A stretch of 64,000 bases of DNA from Collybiopsis luxurians FD-317 M1 (lineage: Eukaryota > Basidiomycota > Agaricomycetes > Agaricales > Omphalotaceae): contig KN834823.1 in assembly GCA_000827265.1 (NCBI GenBank), forward strand, positions 132,063 through 196,062, given 5' to 3'. The first letter of the stretch is position 1; each line of letters begins with the position of its first letter. Below are positions 1-12,420 of this stretch, one piece after another. Both the position numbers and the translations under genes were made by a program. The notes beneath the pieces were generated by a model, which was given only the letters and a program-made list of their open reading frames with translations, was not told where the DNA came from and searched no databases.

Positions 1-1189
1 ATTCTATACTTAGCACCGCCCTTCATTAACATCGTGATTCGGTTAGTAGGATCGTACCTTAACGTTCACATGAAGAAAGGAAAAAGAAGAAAAGAAATGT
101 TCGAAGTATGTGGTAAGTACTAAGTGATAACTTCGTTCCTTCCTACAGGCGTTCCTGTGGATTTCTCGTCCCCAACAACATACGACGAGAGCCGAATTCT
201 AGAACACAAAACTTTCGAACGACCTGATACTCAAGAAGACTGCCTATACCGTTCAAAAAGGGGTATTTTCTACCAAAGCGAAGGGCGTTCATCTCGTCTT
301 TCCGTGGTATCTCCACTGGCGTCACTGTTCGGGCCAGACAAACTTACCTCTGAATTTTCGAATTTAATGCAAGTTGATTGAACATTGCTACTGTCTTCTT
401 TGCCTCCAACTATTCGGTTTATCCGCTTGACATTAGATTAATTGAGTCATAGACAGTTACGCTCATTGTCTTCTTTCTTTGCTAGTCGGCTGCTAGAGAC
501 CTCAATAACAAACGATACGTACTTCGTCCACTTCGGTCTGAAATTCTTCATCATTTCTCAAAATTGTAGCCCTATCTTCACACGAAAATTGATTCGGCTA
601 ATACAGAATTCCATCCCTATTCTCTTTACACGGTCGAAAATCAACCGCCTTTTCATTATCACTCGATTCGTTGCTCATCTCGTTGGCGCCACATCAGGTT
701 TCCGTTTTTGATATCTTCATCCGATTTTTAGTGATGTTCGTCTTAATTCATGTCGTCATGCACCCATGTACCGCATACCCTCCGAACCGAAATAGCGATG
801 AGATGAGAGATGAGGTGAGCTCTCATTCGTTGGTTACATTTTCCCCATAATGAATTAACAATTTGTGGTTGATTTATAGTCACATGGATTACAATATACA
901 TATGCCATAGGCCCTCTGGACGGAAAAAAGTCATCTTTGCATATGGATATCAATCATTTTCTCCTCTCCTTTTGGTTCATGGGATGCCGCGGAAGGAAAG
1001 GTACGAACAGGTATCTCCTGCTTGTTTCTATGTCGTGACGCACACCGCAGTTCCTCATTCGGAGTTTCTCCCTTTTAAAATTGTGCTCGAATTTGCCCAT
1101 CCCGTCCTTCCCTTCTTCTTACCAGTTGACCGTCCGTACGAATTTGCCTTTTACTTGACGTCTTACCAAGGGGCCCGTGGGGATTTACA
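1..1189. other. No recognisable gene (upstream of amylase)
   Basis: Short open frames occur on both strands (for example 124-381 and 442-711), but none has a recognisable family, a convincing intron pattern or a conserved motif. The last few hundred bases should hold the amylase promoter and 5' leader. I see no clear TATA box near 1190. Confidence 0.5.
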
Positions 1190-4100
1190 ATGATGTATTC
1201 GATGCTACTGCCCAGTGCGCTCATCGGGTTGATGCCGCTACTGGGGACTTCCGCCGTACCCAGTCTTGGACGAAATGAATCCTCCTCCCCCAGCTCGCAC
1301 TTGTCTCCTCGCCAGAGTGTGGGGGCCAAATCAGTCATTGTGCAGATGTTTGAGTGGACTTGGGATAGGTGCGTGTGGGAGCGAACTATCTTCTTTACTG
1401 CTGACGCCTGGTATCGTTTCTAAAGTATCGCGGCGGAATGTACCAACTTCCTGGGACCGGCTGGATATGGTTATGTGCAAAGTACGTCTCCTTCTTGAAT
1501 TCTTGATACTCTCTTACGTTCGCTCTTCTGTGTATAGCTAGTCCTCCGCAAGAACATATCACTGGAACGCAATGGTGGACTGATTATCAGCCTGTGCGTA
1601 CCCTTCCCTCCCCCATCCGTATTGTAAGCTGACCACCGTTTAATTGTCCACACTTGTAGGTTTCATACATTTTAACATCCAAACGAGGAGATCGAGCTCA
1701 ATTTCAAAAGTAAATCTCTACCTTCGAGTCTATATTTCGAAGCTCAAAATTAAATCCCCTTTCCTCACCGTACTCGCGACCAGTATGATTCAAACTTGTC
1801 ACACTGCGGGAGTTTTGGTCATAGCCGGTGCGGTCTCAATGTCTACTTGGCGTGGTTACAGGTTCTCCGTTGAGCTGACCCTTTCTCCAAATCCCTTCTC
1901 CCTGGCACGTATATGCCCACGCTGTTCAAAATTTTAAATAGACACTCTTTTCAACCATATGACTGGGAATGCGCAGGGTACGGGTGTTGCTGGATCCACG
2001 TACACGCAATTTGTATACCCCGGGATTTATCAAACACAAGTATGTGTTTTATTCACCTCTCTCTTCAAGTGCAGTTCCTCGATGCTAAAAATCCGAATTA
2101 ATCCTGTCCTATATTCCTTTAGGACTTCCACATGTGCGGACTCGAACCTGGAAATATCATTGTGAACTATGATAATGAGCAGGAAGTATGGACGTGTGAG
2201 TTGGATGGCCTCGCAGAGTGGGTTCATTGCACGTATATTTGTATCGGCGTTTAATGTATTTTGTATTTCTTTTTTTTTTTTTCCAGCCTGGCCACCGATA
2301 CGACCTACGTCCGAGGCCGCCTCGCCGAATATGCAAACGATCTGATGTCTCTAGGAGTCGACGGATTGCGTTTGGATGCTGCGAAAAGTAGTTGTCAACC
2401 GACTGCGCAGTGTTCATCACTTACCGTTTACTAGGTATACCACCCACCGATATCGAAGCGATCGTGGCTCAATTTACAAAGTCACCGTATTTGACTCAGG
2501 AAGTAGTGTGGGGAGCTGGGCAGCCAGTTACTCCTGAGCTTTACACGGGCATTGGTCAGCTCCGTTTAATTGATCTATGCGCACTTGCGCTGACATCACT
2601 TACTTCCGGGTCTGTGTAGGAAATGTACAAGAGTGAATCCTCACGTACCGATGATTTTTCTTGATCTAATCTGGTTGATTAGATTCCGCTACACGACTGC
2701 TCTGTTCAACGCATTCTCGGGAGGAGGGATTTCGAATCTTCAGAACTTGAATAATCAAGGTAAACCCGGCTAGTCTCACTTCTTTGAATGTCATAAGTAG
2801 CTCACGAAAAGAGTAGGTTGGATCGCCTCATCGGATGCTAATGTTTTCGTCACCAATCACGACACGGAACGCGTACGTCTATTCTATGGCCGGCCGCCTT
2901 TCTAAACTTGAGGCTATCTTTCTAGGACGGTGGAGCTCTTACTTACCAATCGCCCAGTAACGAATATGTCACCGGAATGATATTTTCGTTGGCGTATCCG
3001 TATGGAAATACGGGTTAGATTCTTCTCTGTGGCTATTCCGCTCTCTTGTTGAAATGGGTTATGTTTGTCAGTGACTATTCTATCGAGCTACCAATTCTCC
3101 AGCTTCGATGATGGAGCTCCTGATGGCGGTAAGAAAACTCAATGTAGGTTTATCAGAAAGGAAGCTTAACCGTTACCCACCCGCAGGTGCTGGCGAATGT
3201 AGTGGCACCGGAGGGACCGGAGGATGGCTCTGCCAGCATCGTTGGATCGCTGTATCTGGCATGGTTGGATTCAGGAACCACGTTGGTTCTGCAGCTCTAA
3301 CAAACTGGGTTTCTCCTCAATCTGAGCAAATCGCATTCGGACGAGGTGAGTAAACAATACTATGAAAGATCTTATGTCCCCCCGACAATCTTTCTCATTT
3401 TAGGTTCCCTTGGTTTTGTTGCTATCAATAATGCCGATTCTGCTTGGAGCGCGACCTTTACTACTTCACTACCGGCTGGTAAGCTCAAAAGGTCAAGGTA
3501 TACTCAGATAATGCTGAGCTCGTGTCTGTTCTCCTAGGTAGCTACTGCGATGTTATCAGTGGTACTAGTTCGTCTGGGAAGTGTACAGGAACAGGGCAAG
3601 TCACAATACGACCATTGAATGACTTTTCATCTTACGCTTGACCGTTGCACAGAATCACGGTCTCTGGAGGCACATTCACTGCCACCGTTCCTGCACGGAG
3701 CGCCATTGCTATACATACGGGAGCTTTGGGTACCGGATCCGGCTCTGGTTCTAGTTCTGGTTCTGGAAGTTCTGGAACCGTCTCTGTAACTTTCCAAGAA
3801 ACTGCTACTACTACGTTCGGAGAGGTAAACTATCTGGAAGATACTATCTCACTAAAAGCGGCTAACTCATTACAAAAGAACATTTTCCTCGTTGGAAGCA
3901 TATCTCAATTAGGCGACTGGGATCCCGATAGTTCTGTGTGTACTTTCAATCATGTCGGTCTTGGTAATGATTAAGCCCCTGCAGATTCCTCTCTCAGCAG
4001 CGACCTACCCAGTCTGGTCAGTGACTGTCAACCTTCCCGCCAATACCCTCTTCGATTATAAGTTCATTCGAAAGGAGACTGACGGAAGTGTAAGTCAACC

Positions 4101-4229
4101 CTTCTCTCTACACATGCGAGACCTCTTGAAACATGGTCATCTCCCTAGATTGTTTGGGAATCCGACCCCAACCGAGAGTCAACGACTGTACCCTCTGGTT
4201 CAGAGACAATTACTTCTACCTGGAGGTAA
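1190..4229 (+). CDS. Secreted alpha-amylase, GH13 with C-terminal CBM20 starch-binding domain
   Basis: Endo-acting hydrolase of alpha-1,4-glucans, secreted to digest starch. The start at 1190 opens a signal peptide ([19 protein letters not shown]). I traced 21 exons with introns at 1369-1425, 1482-1537, 1594-1659, 1710-1783, 1828-1941, 2040-2122, 2218-2286, 2388-2434, 2555-2619, 2633-2682, 2760-2816, 2873-2925, 3014-3071, 3129-3186, 3346-3403, 3479-3537, 3596-3652, 3825-3878, 3936-3984 and 4090-4148. The phases close to 598 aa. GH13 region I ([10 protein letters not shown]) is rebuilt across intron 5. Region [11 protein letters not shown] carries the nucleophile D223, TQEVVW the acid E249, and FVTNHDTER the third acid D312. 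A Gly/Ser linker near 485-502 leads into a CBM20 (about 503-598). Ser227 replaces the His usual after region II Lys. Family and intactness are firm; subfamily is inferred. Confidence 0.95.
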
Positions 4230-5191
4230 CTACACACAATATGATTATTGATTAAATTCTTGCTTGGGTTTAAGTCCTTATACACGAGTCAATGTAAAAT
4301 ACTCAAATTATGCATCATTTTCCGAATAATTGTCGGTCGGATCTGTGTATTCTCCATATTGATTTTAATGATCTCTTAAGTTTAACGCGTTAATTGTTAC
4401 GTGACGGTGCAACCCAATTTAAATCATGTGATCGTGATATCACAGAGCTGAAAAGTGACCGATGAAACGAAGACATCAGGGACCCCAGAAACATCTTCGA
4501 GCGCTTCAAGACAAAGGTTAGCAACTCAAGACTCTGTATCTGAACGGCTAGTCATCATCTCTGGGTTATTCGCTAATTTTCACGTATTCCATTTAGTGCC
4601 ACCCTTGATCCTAGTTTTGGGGGTACACAAGGCGCAATAATGTATTACGCAGCCTAACTCAGGTCCGAAGACCAGTCGATCAGATCTTCCGGCGGACATG
4701 CCTTTCTGACAGTATATCTTTCACTGGGGATCTAATGTCGTTCATGTAATTTCTTTCCATGTTCCTTAGCTACTTCCACTTGGCGTATCCTATAGCTTCC
4801 GTTACCTGCCATTTCGCCAGAGCAGCCGCAACGACGAGTGAGTCCGTTCAGTTCGACTATACTAACTGAAGGTCCAGGGACCATACTAAACTAGACCAAG
4901 TGGTTTGAGTTATCGTACCACAGCCTTTCCAGAACTAGGCGCTTTATTTAAGTGTACCACTGGGCTGGGATGGAGGTGTCCTTATTCCTGAACCTGCTAC
5001 GCATGACGCAAACTTAAGGTTCTGGAGCACTACTCACCTCGTGTATGTTCATTTAGCTCTGGGGTCGATCTGCTGGTGTCAACGCCTGCTGCTTCGCAGC
5101 TTCCATACCTCTGTCAAGCCATATATATGACGCCTTCTCAAGTCGGCCTATAGCCAAGTGTTAGGAGCGTCCCTCAGAAATTCAGTATTTA
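4230..5191. other. Intergenic, nothing recognised
   Basis: Region after the amylase stop. Short open frames such as 4455-4640 have no recognisable family or intron logic. No repeat or RNA gene was seen. Confidence 0.5.
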
Positions 5192-6128
5192 ATGGCTCGA
5201 AATCAAGTAAGTAAAATCTGCATCCATTCAATCCTCATTGACTAACAAATGTGTTTCTTCTTACTTGCGACACTCAGACTCAAAGTTCCTGCCCTCCTAC
5301 GTTGAATGACTGTCCCAAGATATCCGTGGTCAAATTTTCCATGAACGCTCCGACATGGTCCCGACTCCAAACACGAATCTTCGATGGGTCCTCATCCAAT
5401 TTTCCAATTCGTATCCTGTCGACTGAGATTACGGAGGGCCAGATTTGCTCGGTGAATTTGCGCAAGAGTGGAATTCCGGATGGGAGCTTGGTACGTCTTC
5501 TTCACTGCGAAATTGTGAATGCGCATTGGTGAACTTTTACGCGTAGATCCAGCTAGGGTGCGATTTTATTTGTGAGTTATACGGTCGTTCTCTCGGGGAA
5601 TGCGCTAAGAAGTCTTCTATTTCATCGAAAGATCCATGTTGGATAAGTCATAAAATTTTCCTCATCGACTATTGCAATGGCGGCGAAATTGAGACGAGCC
5701 TGTATGTTTCGGTCGCACTGCCAAAGTCGAGCAAGTTCCACTCATAAGTTGTCCTCCAGGAGTGTTCATAAGGGTAAACCCGAATTCAAAGTTATTCAAT
5801 AGGCTCCAAAAGTACTGCTATGACTATCCCAGATTCAAAAGACGCTGTTGCCAAACGAACATGTAATGTTAGTGTACCACCTCACGGACTGCACAATACT
5901 TTACCTCTGTCCCAATGATATTGTGCTATAGCACTGTAATTATTAGCTCCCCCGCATACTGTTACAAGAACATGTATAAGGCAAATTTTCGGCTACTTTG
6001 ATTCGAAGGACGGCCGCTCAACTTTGCATGTCTGCCGCTTCCATGCCGAGTTCCCATACCAGGTAAGCGGAATTTATACTCCATTCATCGTTCAGAACAA
6101 TTAAATAAAGCTGGCCCTTCAACACTGA
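5192..6128 (+). CDS. Candidate multi-exon gene of unknown function
   Basis: I do not recognise the product. A frame starting MARNQ at 5192 can be carried through seven exons (5192-5206, 5278-5490, 5547-5701, 5760-5773, 5833-5908, 5981-6062, 6111-6128). Several introns have strong donors (GTAAGT, GTACGT, GTATGT, GTAAGC) and all phases fit, giving about 190 aa with scattered cysteines. The donor at 5909 (GTCCCA) is weak. The 3' end is doubtful: coding-like stretches continue to about 7400, including hydrophobic ones near 6590-6840 and 7200-7400, so this could be the front of a longer membrane protein or a decayed gene. The steady run of phase-compatible splice sites is what argues for a gene. 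Confidence 0.35.
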
Positions 6129-7737
6129 AGGCATACGTTGGTTAGTGAAAACTTGTGCTTCCCACGACTTGAGCATTCACGCGATTCCAACTCTGCGGAA
6201 TCAAAAACCTTAATGGGAGCCGACACGAGAAGTGTCATGACCGGTCAGAAAATCTTCCTTGGCCTAAGATACAGGTGCCATACTTCGATATTGAAGAAGG
6301 GAAGATTAGATATTCATTTGCATTTCAGCGTCCAGATAGTGCGTATTAGACCCCATATTTCTAGGAACGGAACGTGCAATAAATTGGCAAACTTCTTTTG
6401 CTCACCGGAAATCCCTTGTAATTTCAACCTATCGCGCCCCTGGTTCTCGTGTCACTGCAAGTTCGAAATAATTAAATTAAGTAAAGGCAAGAAATTATAT
6501 TTCGAGATATGTGCGTTTAGGCACAACCTGCTCTGTATTTTAAGTGAGTAATAAATACGCCAACATATCCATCTCTCCTCTTGTTTTGAGATGTTGTCAA
6601 ATCACCCGCCCTGTTTCTGTCTCTTCCAGCTGGTCAATAACTATCCTCATCGGTCCCTCTTTGTCCCAACCTTTTCACTTTTGTTGATGGCCACAGTATA
6701 TTTCATGCGACAGAGCATCCTTCTTCGAAGTCATGCTCAAAAGAAACGTCTTCTGTACATTATGGCAGGAAAGTACCTTTCCAGCGCAATATTTTCTTAT
6801 CTTTTCAAAGCTAGAGCGTCTGTGTATGTCAATACGGTAAGATCCTTTGATATAAAGCAGCTAAGCTGTTGATGAGATATTTTCCAACCGAAAATGATAC
6901 GTACAGCCTGAGTACGACAGAATTCGGATACAAAAATAAATATATTATTATATTCAGAACAAAAACTGATGGAAGGACCTCTCCGAGAGGTGTACTGGAT
7001 AGGCCCACATAGCTGTTAAATAGTGGCTTGCATTTGACGGACTATCTACTGAGAAAGATAGCAACAGAATTGACAGTGCATTCGAACAGCGGAGTATGTT
7101 GATGATTTCTCTTCTGAGCAAGCTATATCCCTCGCAGGATGGCCTTTGATAAACAGATGTCGTAGTATTCATCCACTCATATGGCAATCCTGTAACTTGT
7201 GGTCAGTTTTTTCGATGAATATGCATGGAAATCACCGCTGGCGCTAGTGGGAGAAATTATTCCCCAGGGATTCGGAATCCTGGGATGTATCCTTTGCACG
7301 CTTAGATGTATTATGAGTATTAAGATTCAATACCAAGAGTATTATGGGCTAATGACTCGCCGCGCCAGTAACACGCACGTGGAATTCGCGTCACCAACTG
7401 TGACTTAAGGGTTAGTCAGAGCGTCCATCTATCTAAATGTAAGTACCGCCCATTGTAATTCTGTGCTGTAATTACACCAATAGTGTATGCTCAAGTCATT
7501 AGCAGTCATCCATATCTTCTATCGCCTGCGTCGCACGGTTTTACAGCTATTGGGGCATATGACAGAGGAGTAGAATTATCAGCAGCACCGCATCTAGAAT
7601 GGGCGTTTATTAACACCTTTTACGACTTCTTTTGTTCGTCCATCTGATTGACATCCTTTTCCGTCTAGATAAGGACCCTAATAGAAGTACGTACGTGGTA
7701 CGGGGTAATCAAAAAGACACAATTATCTCATTAAAAA
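6129..7737. other. Unresolved region with hydrophobic coding-like segments
   Basis: Open stretches at 6138-6551, 6591-6872 and 7199-7408 (+) include hydrophobic segments that could be transmembrane helices. I could not join them into one frame with acceptable introns. They may be 3' exons of the preceding candidate gene or remains of a membrane-protein gene. From about 7718 the sequence is the start of the duplicated AAA+/seven-helix unit. Confidence 0.3.
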
Positions 7738-7740
7738 TTC

Positions 7741-7750
7741 ATATAAATAT
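7741..7750 (+). promoter_or_regulatory. TATA box of the AAA+ ATPase gene
   Basis: ATATAAATAT lies about 55-60 bp before the start codon at 7803. The same element is kept in the duplicated copy near 12444, ahead of the pseudogene. Confidence 0.55.
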
Positions 7751-7802
7751 CGCCCTTCTAATTTGCCCACTTCTTTCCACAGTGCTTTTCTGAGCCACGG
7801 TT

Positions 7803-10473
7803 ATGCATCGTCGATTCTCTTCCATTGTAAATCCTTCTAGGAAGGCATCTAGCTCGAGGTATGATGACAAGGATACGGACTCAACCTCTTCTACCATCAT
7901 CCATGAGGCTGCTGCTCCACCTTCCTTGAAGATCAAACGAGTAGATCACTACTACAGCCGATGGTACAAGGCATGGAAGTACAAGGTCAGCCGTCCTCCT
8001 AAGAGCATCACGATTCAGTGTCTAAGAAATTAAATTTAACAGAATACCAGTTCCTCTATTACTATAGAGTCGGGCTCCCCTCTCGGTCGAGGAGATAATG
8101 ATACCTGGAAGGACTATCTTTTTGTGTATGATTTTCTCTACCCTACGCTGTCGTTGAAGCTAATGTATTCGATTCAGCATTGTCCGGAAGATCACCAACA
8201 ACGATGGGAGCGAAATCAAGGAACCAACGCTCAAAATTGTCGTCAAGAGTGAATACATTCTCAAAGCTTGTAAGGATGTGGTTCGATCTTGGCCTGGCGT
8301 TTCCTGGCACAGTAACCCACTCGGTAAGATACTAGGAGTCTAGACTTTCGGGGACCGCTTTGACACTAATTGGGTATCCAGAACTTGATCCCGAAATCTT
8401 CCTCACATTTCTGGATGATTTCGCCACTTACCGCGACGACCTGGCCTCCAAAGCGAAAAGAACCGATATCGAAACTTACGTCTTGCAATCAGTCGACGTT
8501 CTTTTGAACTTCTTACGAACAGACTATGCCAATACTATTTCGACGATCAATAATCTGAAAGCGCACGGGGAAATCACCAGTGAACTGCTCTACTCTATCT
8601 TGGTCCCTCGCTCCTTGTTTGTCGCTCGATGTGCCATTACCGGTCATGATCGTCTTTTCAAGCTCGTTTCCTACACAAAGATGTTGAATTTAGATAATAA
8701 ACTGTGCGGCACTCGGCTTGATCTTGAAAGCATTGATCTAGTCGATAGGCCAATGTCACAGATGGCCAGCCCAGGCAAAGTTCACACAGTGATAGGCATA
8801 CCTCTGTTCAAGGGTATTGTCAAAATCCAAGAGCTGGACGTGTATCCACTCAAATTCCACCACGAGAGCGAGAAACTCCAGGAAGTAGTTCTGGCTAGGG
8901 CAAAGAAATGGGTTTCTCTCATCGGAGTTCACCACAAAGAGTTTGATGGTGTAGCAGCCGTGAAGAATGAGAGGCGTCTTATTAGACAAACAGTAAGGTC
9001 GAAATACTTTACTGAATGGGCAGTTGTATTGACTCAATCTTATAATTAGGTCAGAGGACGGATTATGGTTGATAGAGGTAAGTTTGCTCGACTCCTGATC
9101 ATTCCTTCGCTCACAGTTAGCAGATACCTTCCGACGCTTCAATCCGAATTATAAATATCCAGAGTCGAGCACGCGAGTTCCCAGTCCATCTGCCGAAGAC
9201 TTTCCCAATCGTGGACATCGTTTCCCTCCTATTCCAGTACACAATGTCGACGAGTCTCAGCAATCAGGAAATGAGTTTTTCAACGGTCAGGGAACGTCGT
9301 GATTGTAAGGAAGATTAACTAATGCGGCGCGTTCATTTATTAGGGACCCTCGTTTACTCACGTCAAGGACCGATTGGAAGCCCCGGAAGATTCACACGAG
9401 AGGAACTTCTTCTGACACCAACTACGGTGTATGGATTCAGTCTGTCGGATAAGCTTTGGCGTATGTTCCTCAAATTCAATTGTATAGCTGCGGAATCTCA
9501 TGTACGAACTTCTAGTGGAATTTGACGTTGAGCGGATTAGCGACGTGCAGTGGAATCAAGATGCTTTCGCGAATCTTGTCTTGCCTGAGGACAGAAAACA
9601 ACTTCTTCGGTCTCTCGTCGAAGCTCATCATCGTAAGTTGGGCTTCGATGACTTTATCAAAGGAAAAGGACAAGGCTTGGTTATCAATTTGTTTGGCCCA
9701 CCTGGTGTCGGTAAGTGCATTTTTGCCCAGCGTAAGGAAGGTCTTGTTCATGTTGCTGGCTCTAGGGAAAACATTCTCTGCCGAAGCTACAAGCGAGCAC
9801 GTCAGGCAGCCATTGTACCTAATAGGAGCCGGAGATCTCGGAACTACTGCAGCCAATCTAGATCTGGCTCTTGAACGTGTCTTTGAAGTTGCTACTGCAT
9901 GGAAGGCAATCGTTCTTGTTGATGAAGTACGTTCTTTCCTGAACTGTGCTAAGATCGCACTTAGTATTTTGAACCTAGGCCGATGTATTCCTCGAGCAAC
10001 GTTCACTGCATGACCTTGAACGTAACGCTATGGTTGCTGTTTTGTAAGTCCAAATTCCCATCACTCATTGCTCCACTTCACTTCTGTTCGATAGCTTACG
10101 ACACGTGGAGTATTACCGAGGTATACTCTTCCTAACCACGAACCGAGTGAAAGCATTCGACGAAGCATTCCTTTCCCGAATCCATGTTGCTCTCCACTTC
10201 CACGAACTTCCCTTCGAATCTAAGATTCAAGTGTGGAAGGCATTCATTGCGAAAGTCGGAGCTGCATCTGCCGTCACTCAGGAGCAGCTTGGTATCCTTG
10301 CAAAGAGGAATGTCAATGGACGACAAATTAAGAATGCCGCTCGAACGGCTCAGTCTCTCGCCATTGGCCGAGGCGAGCCGCTCTCTTTCAAGCACTTCCT
10401 ATCTACGTTGGACGCTATGGACGACTTTACAACGCAATTTGAAGCCATTCGAGCTGCCGGAGAAAGAAACTAA
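7803..10473 (+). CDS. AAA+ ATPase with fungal DUF7025-type N-terminal domain
   Basis: Predicted ATP-driven remodelling enzyme of the AAA+ class; its substrate is unknown. Exons 7803-7985, 8043-8125, 8178-8323, 8382-8992, 9050-9077, 9121-9285, 9344-9460, 9516-9710, 9766-9926, 9979-10043 and 10095-10473 join in phase to 710 aa. The middle part (about 105-400) matches the DUF7025-type region that precedes the AAA module in many fungal proteins. Walker A is GPPGVGKT (505-512, split by an intron). Walker B is AIVLVDEAD, with the DEAD box near 562-565, and sensor 1 lies in LFLTTNR (N about 601). The order and residues indicate an active ATPase. It converges on the seven-helix gene at 10608-11929; both were duplicated at 12.4-16.2 kb, where the AAA copy died. 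Confidence 0.9.
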
Positions 10474-10607
10474 AAAAAACTGGCAGATCATGTATTAACC
10501 ATTTAATCACTTTAGCTTGTACAATAAATACTACGCCTACTCATCATGAATGAAATGTTTCCCGATCAATGACGCGAAGAGTACTCAAAGGATAAATATC
10601 CTCTCCA

Positions 10608-11929
10608 TCACCTTGTGCTAATTTGAGTTATCGCGAGGTCGGATTGGTCACTACGTGCGGTTGGCACATCAAGCGCGATAGTCTCACTGTCTTGTTCACT
10701 CTGGGTATTCATGGATTTCTGTGCCACGTCAAGCACGATGATCACAGCGGGATACAGAGCCTAGAGAGATATTGAAAAAAAAAACTGAAATCGCCCTTTA
10801 TGGAGCCGCTTACCGTGATTTGTGGAACAACCACGGTAATAACCGTGTTAACGTTATGCGGGAAAGGGTAAGCTATGTCGAAGGCAAGTACAAGCTATGG
10901 AACAGGACGAGTCAGGCCAGCAACACAGTAAATGGAACAGATCTCTTACCCATAGTGCTGAATATACTAGCCCAGATTCAAACATAAACAACAACATTTG
11001 TCCGAAGATTGAGATTTTCTTTGAAGGTACTAAATAGCCTTTTGCAACACGTCGAACCATCCTATTGAGCATTTAAGTAGCATAGGACAGACCGCTAAGA
11101 AACAGGATATTTACCTGAAGGCCATGCCAATATAAATCGTGGCGACAAAGTTTGTTGTAAAGAGAACGAGAGGCATAGCTATCTTCCTGTTACCCCATTG
11201 ATTCCGTGGCAATAATGCCACACTTGATAAAGCGGGGGAGTATTTTTCGGTATTCACTTTCGATAGCGTAAGTGAACTGAGTGCGCCGTCAACCGTTAAT
11301 GTAACTACGTTGATTAGACGTGCCGGGAATGGGGACTTGAAGGCTACGCTCTACTTACCAAACGAGGCCAAAAGGCATAATGACAGAACATAACGAGATT
11401 TCCCGCGTCCGTTAGAGAAACACCATGCTCGCCATATAACAATGAAATCACTGAGCAAATACTACCAACTCTGGTGAGCGTAAGCCGTATCACCTGAAAA
11501 TTGACCTACATTTGCCCTCGCTAGCACAACTTCTACCAGCTGAGCTTGAAAATTCAGCCGCCCATTAACTCCTGTATATAGACCTTTCATATCATCCACG
11601 AAACAAATACTCGTTGCCGCAACCAGCCCCGAATGATTGATGAACATGAGAGAAACCGTACACAGGAGTATCTTGCGGGAATGCGATGTTGCCTGGTGTT
11701 GATATCTGGCAACACAGTACGCGTCAGATTTCATCCGGTATGACGGCTCATCCCGAGGATTTAGAACTGACTTGAGACAATAAATAGAGAACATCGTGAG
11801 GGCAGCATAAAGTCCTGTCACAAATGAAGATCAAAAAGTAATAGAGAAAAGTATACACTCACCGTAGAGGAGAAGAACGACCATTATTGCCATCCCCTCA
11901 TTGACGACCACAGGACCCACTGGTTGCAT
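10608..11929 (-). CDS. Seven-helix integral membrane protein of an Agaricomycete family, copy 1
   Basis: Predicted multi-pass membrane protein, receptor-like in topology; ligand and function are unknown. Eight exons (11863-11929, 11773-11815, 11510-11705, 11359-11461, 11115-11304, 10950-11061, 10814-10894, 10608-10760, minus strand) join in phase to 314 aa. It begins MQPVGPVVVNEG followed by a hydrophobic helix. A helix containing YLLSDFIVIWRAW resembles the D-x-V-x-WRAW signature of a large uncharacterised basidiomycete seven-helix family. The tail is hydrophilic. It is convergent with the AAA+ gene, with 134 bp between the stops. A TATA-like CTTTATATA on the plus strand (11974-11982) is the promoter seen in reverse. 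All exons are intact, and the sequence is close to the copy at 14499-15815. Confidence 0.8.
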
Positions 11930-11973
11930 TTCTGGATAGGGTCGTTCGCTCGATATCCAGTGGGCTGCTCTTA

Positions 11974-11982
11974 CTTTATATA
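11974..11982 (-). promoter_or_regulatory. TATA box of seven-helix gene copy 1
   Basis: On the minus strand this reads TATATAAAG, about 45-53 bp upstream of the start at 11929. The equivalent box is kept at 15859-15867 in copy 2. Confidence 0.5.
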
Positions 11983-12420
11983 TTTTTCGTTGGTATTCAC
12001 ATACATAAACCTTTTCGGCGTGAAAGGGGCCGAAAATTGTATGAACGGGGCGTCAGTATAAATAGAATTCAATGGAACTTCGGTCTGCAACTTCAACGAA
12101 CACATAATAAACAGCAGGGCGGAAACATCATCTGCAAACAGGTTCGGACGTACCTGGAGAAATCGATACAAGTTTGGGCATTGAAACACAAACGTCTAAG
12201 CAGTATTGGACAGTTCTCTGACTCTCGTCTGGCCCTGACATCTGGAGTTTGCATTTGGGTGGAGTAATTCGCTAAAAAGTGCACATTCCGGACCTCATCC
12301 ATGAACAGATGCCTTGCACTTGGATTATTCATGTCAACTTCAACCTTCTAAGCCTGTTGTCCATCTGACGCTTCCCGATTAATATCCATTTCGGCCCTGA
12401 TGGAATACGTATGCGTTGCG

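Noticed and set aside
1801..1960. Apparent loss of the catalytic-region I motif in the amylase (frame reads AGAVSMST)
   Set aside because: The odd residues are intron sequence. Splicing 1828-1941 restores [10 protein letters not shown] and the phase, so the gene is intact.
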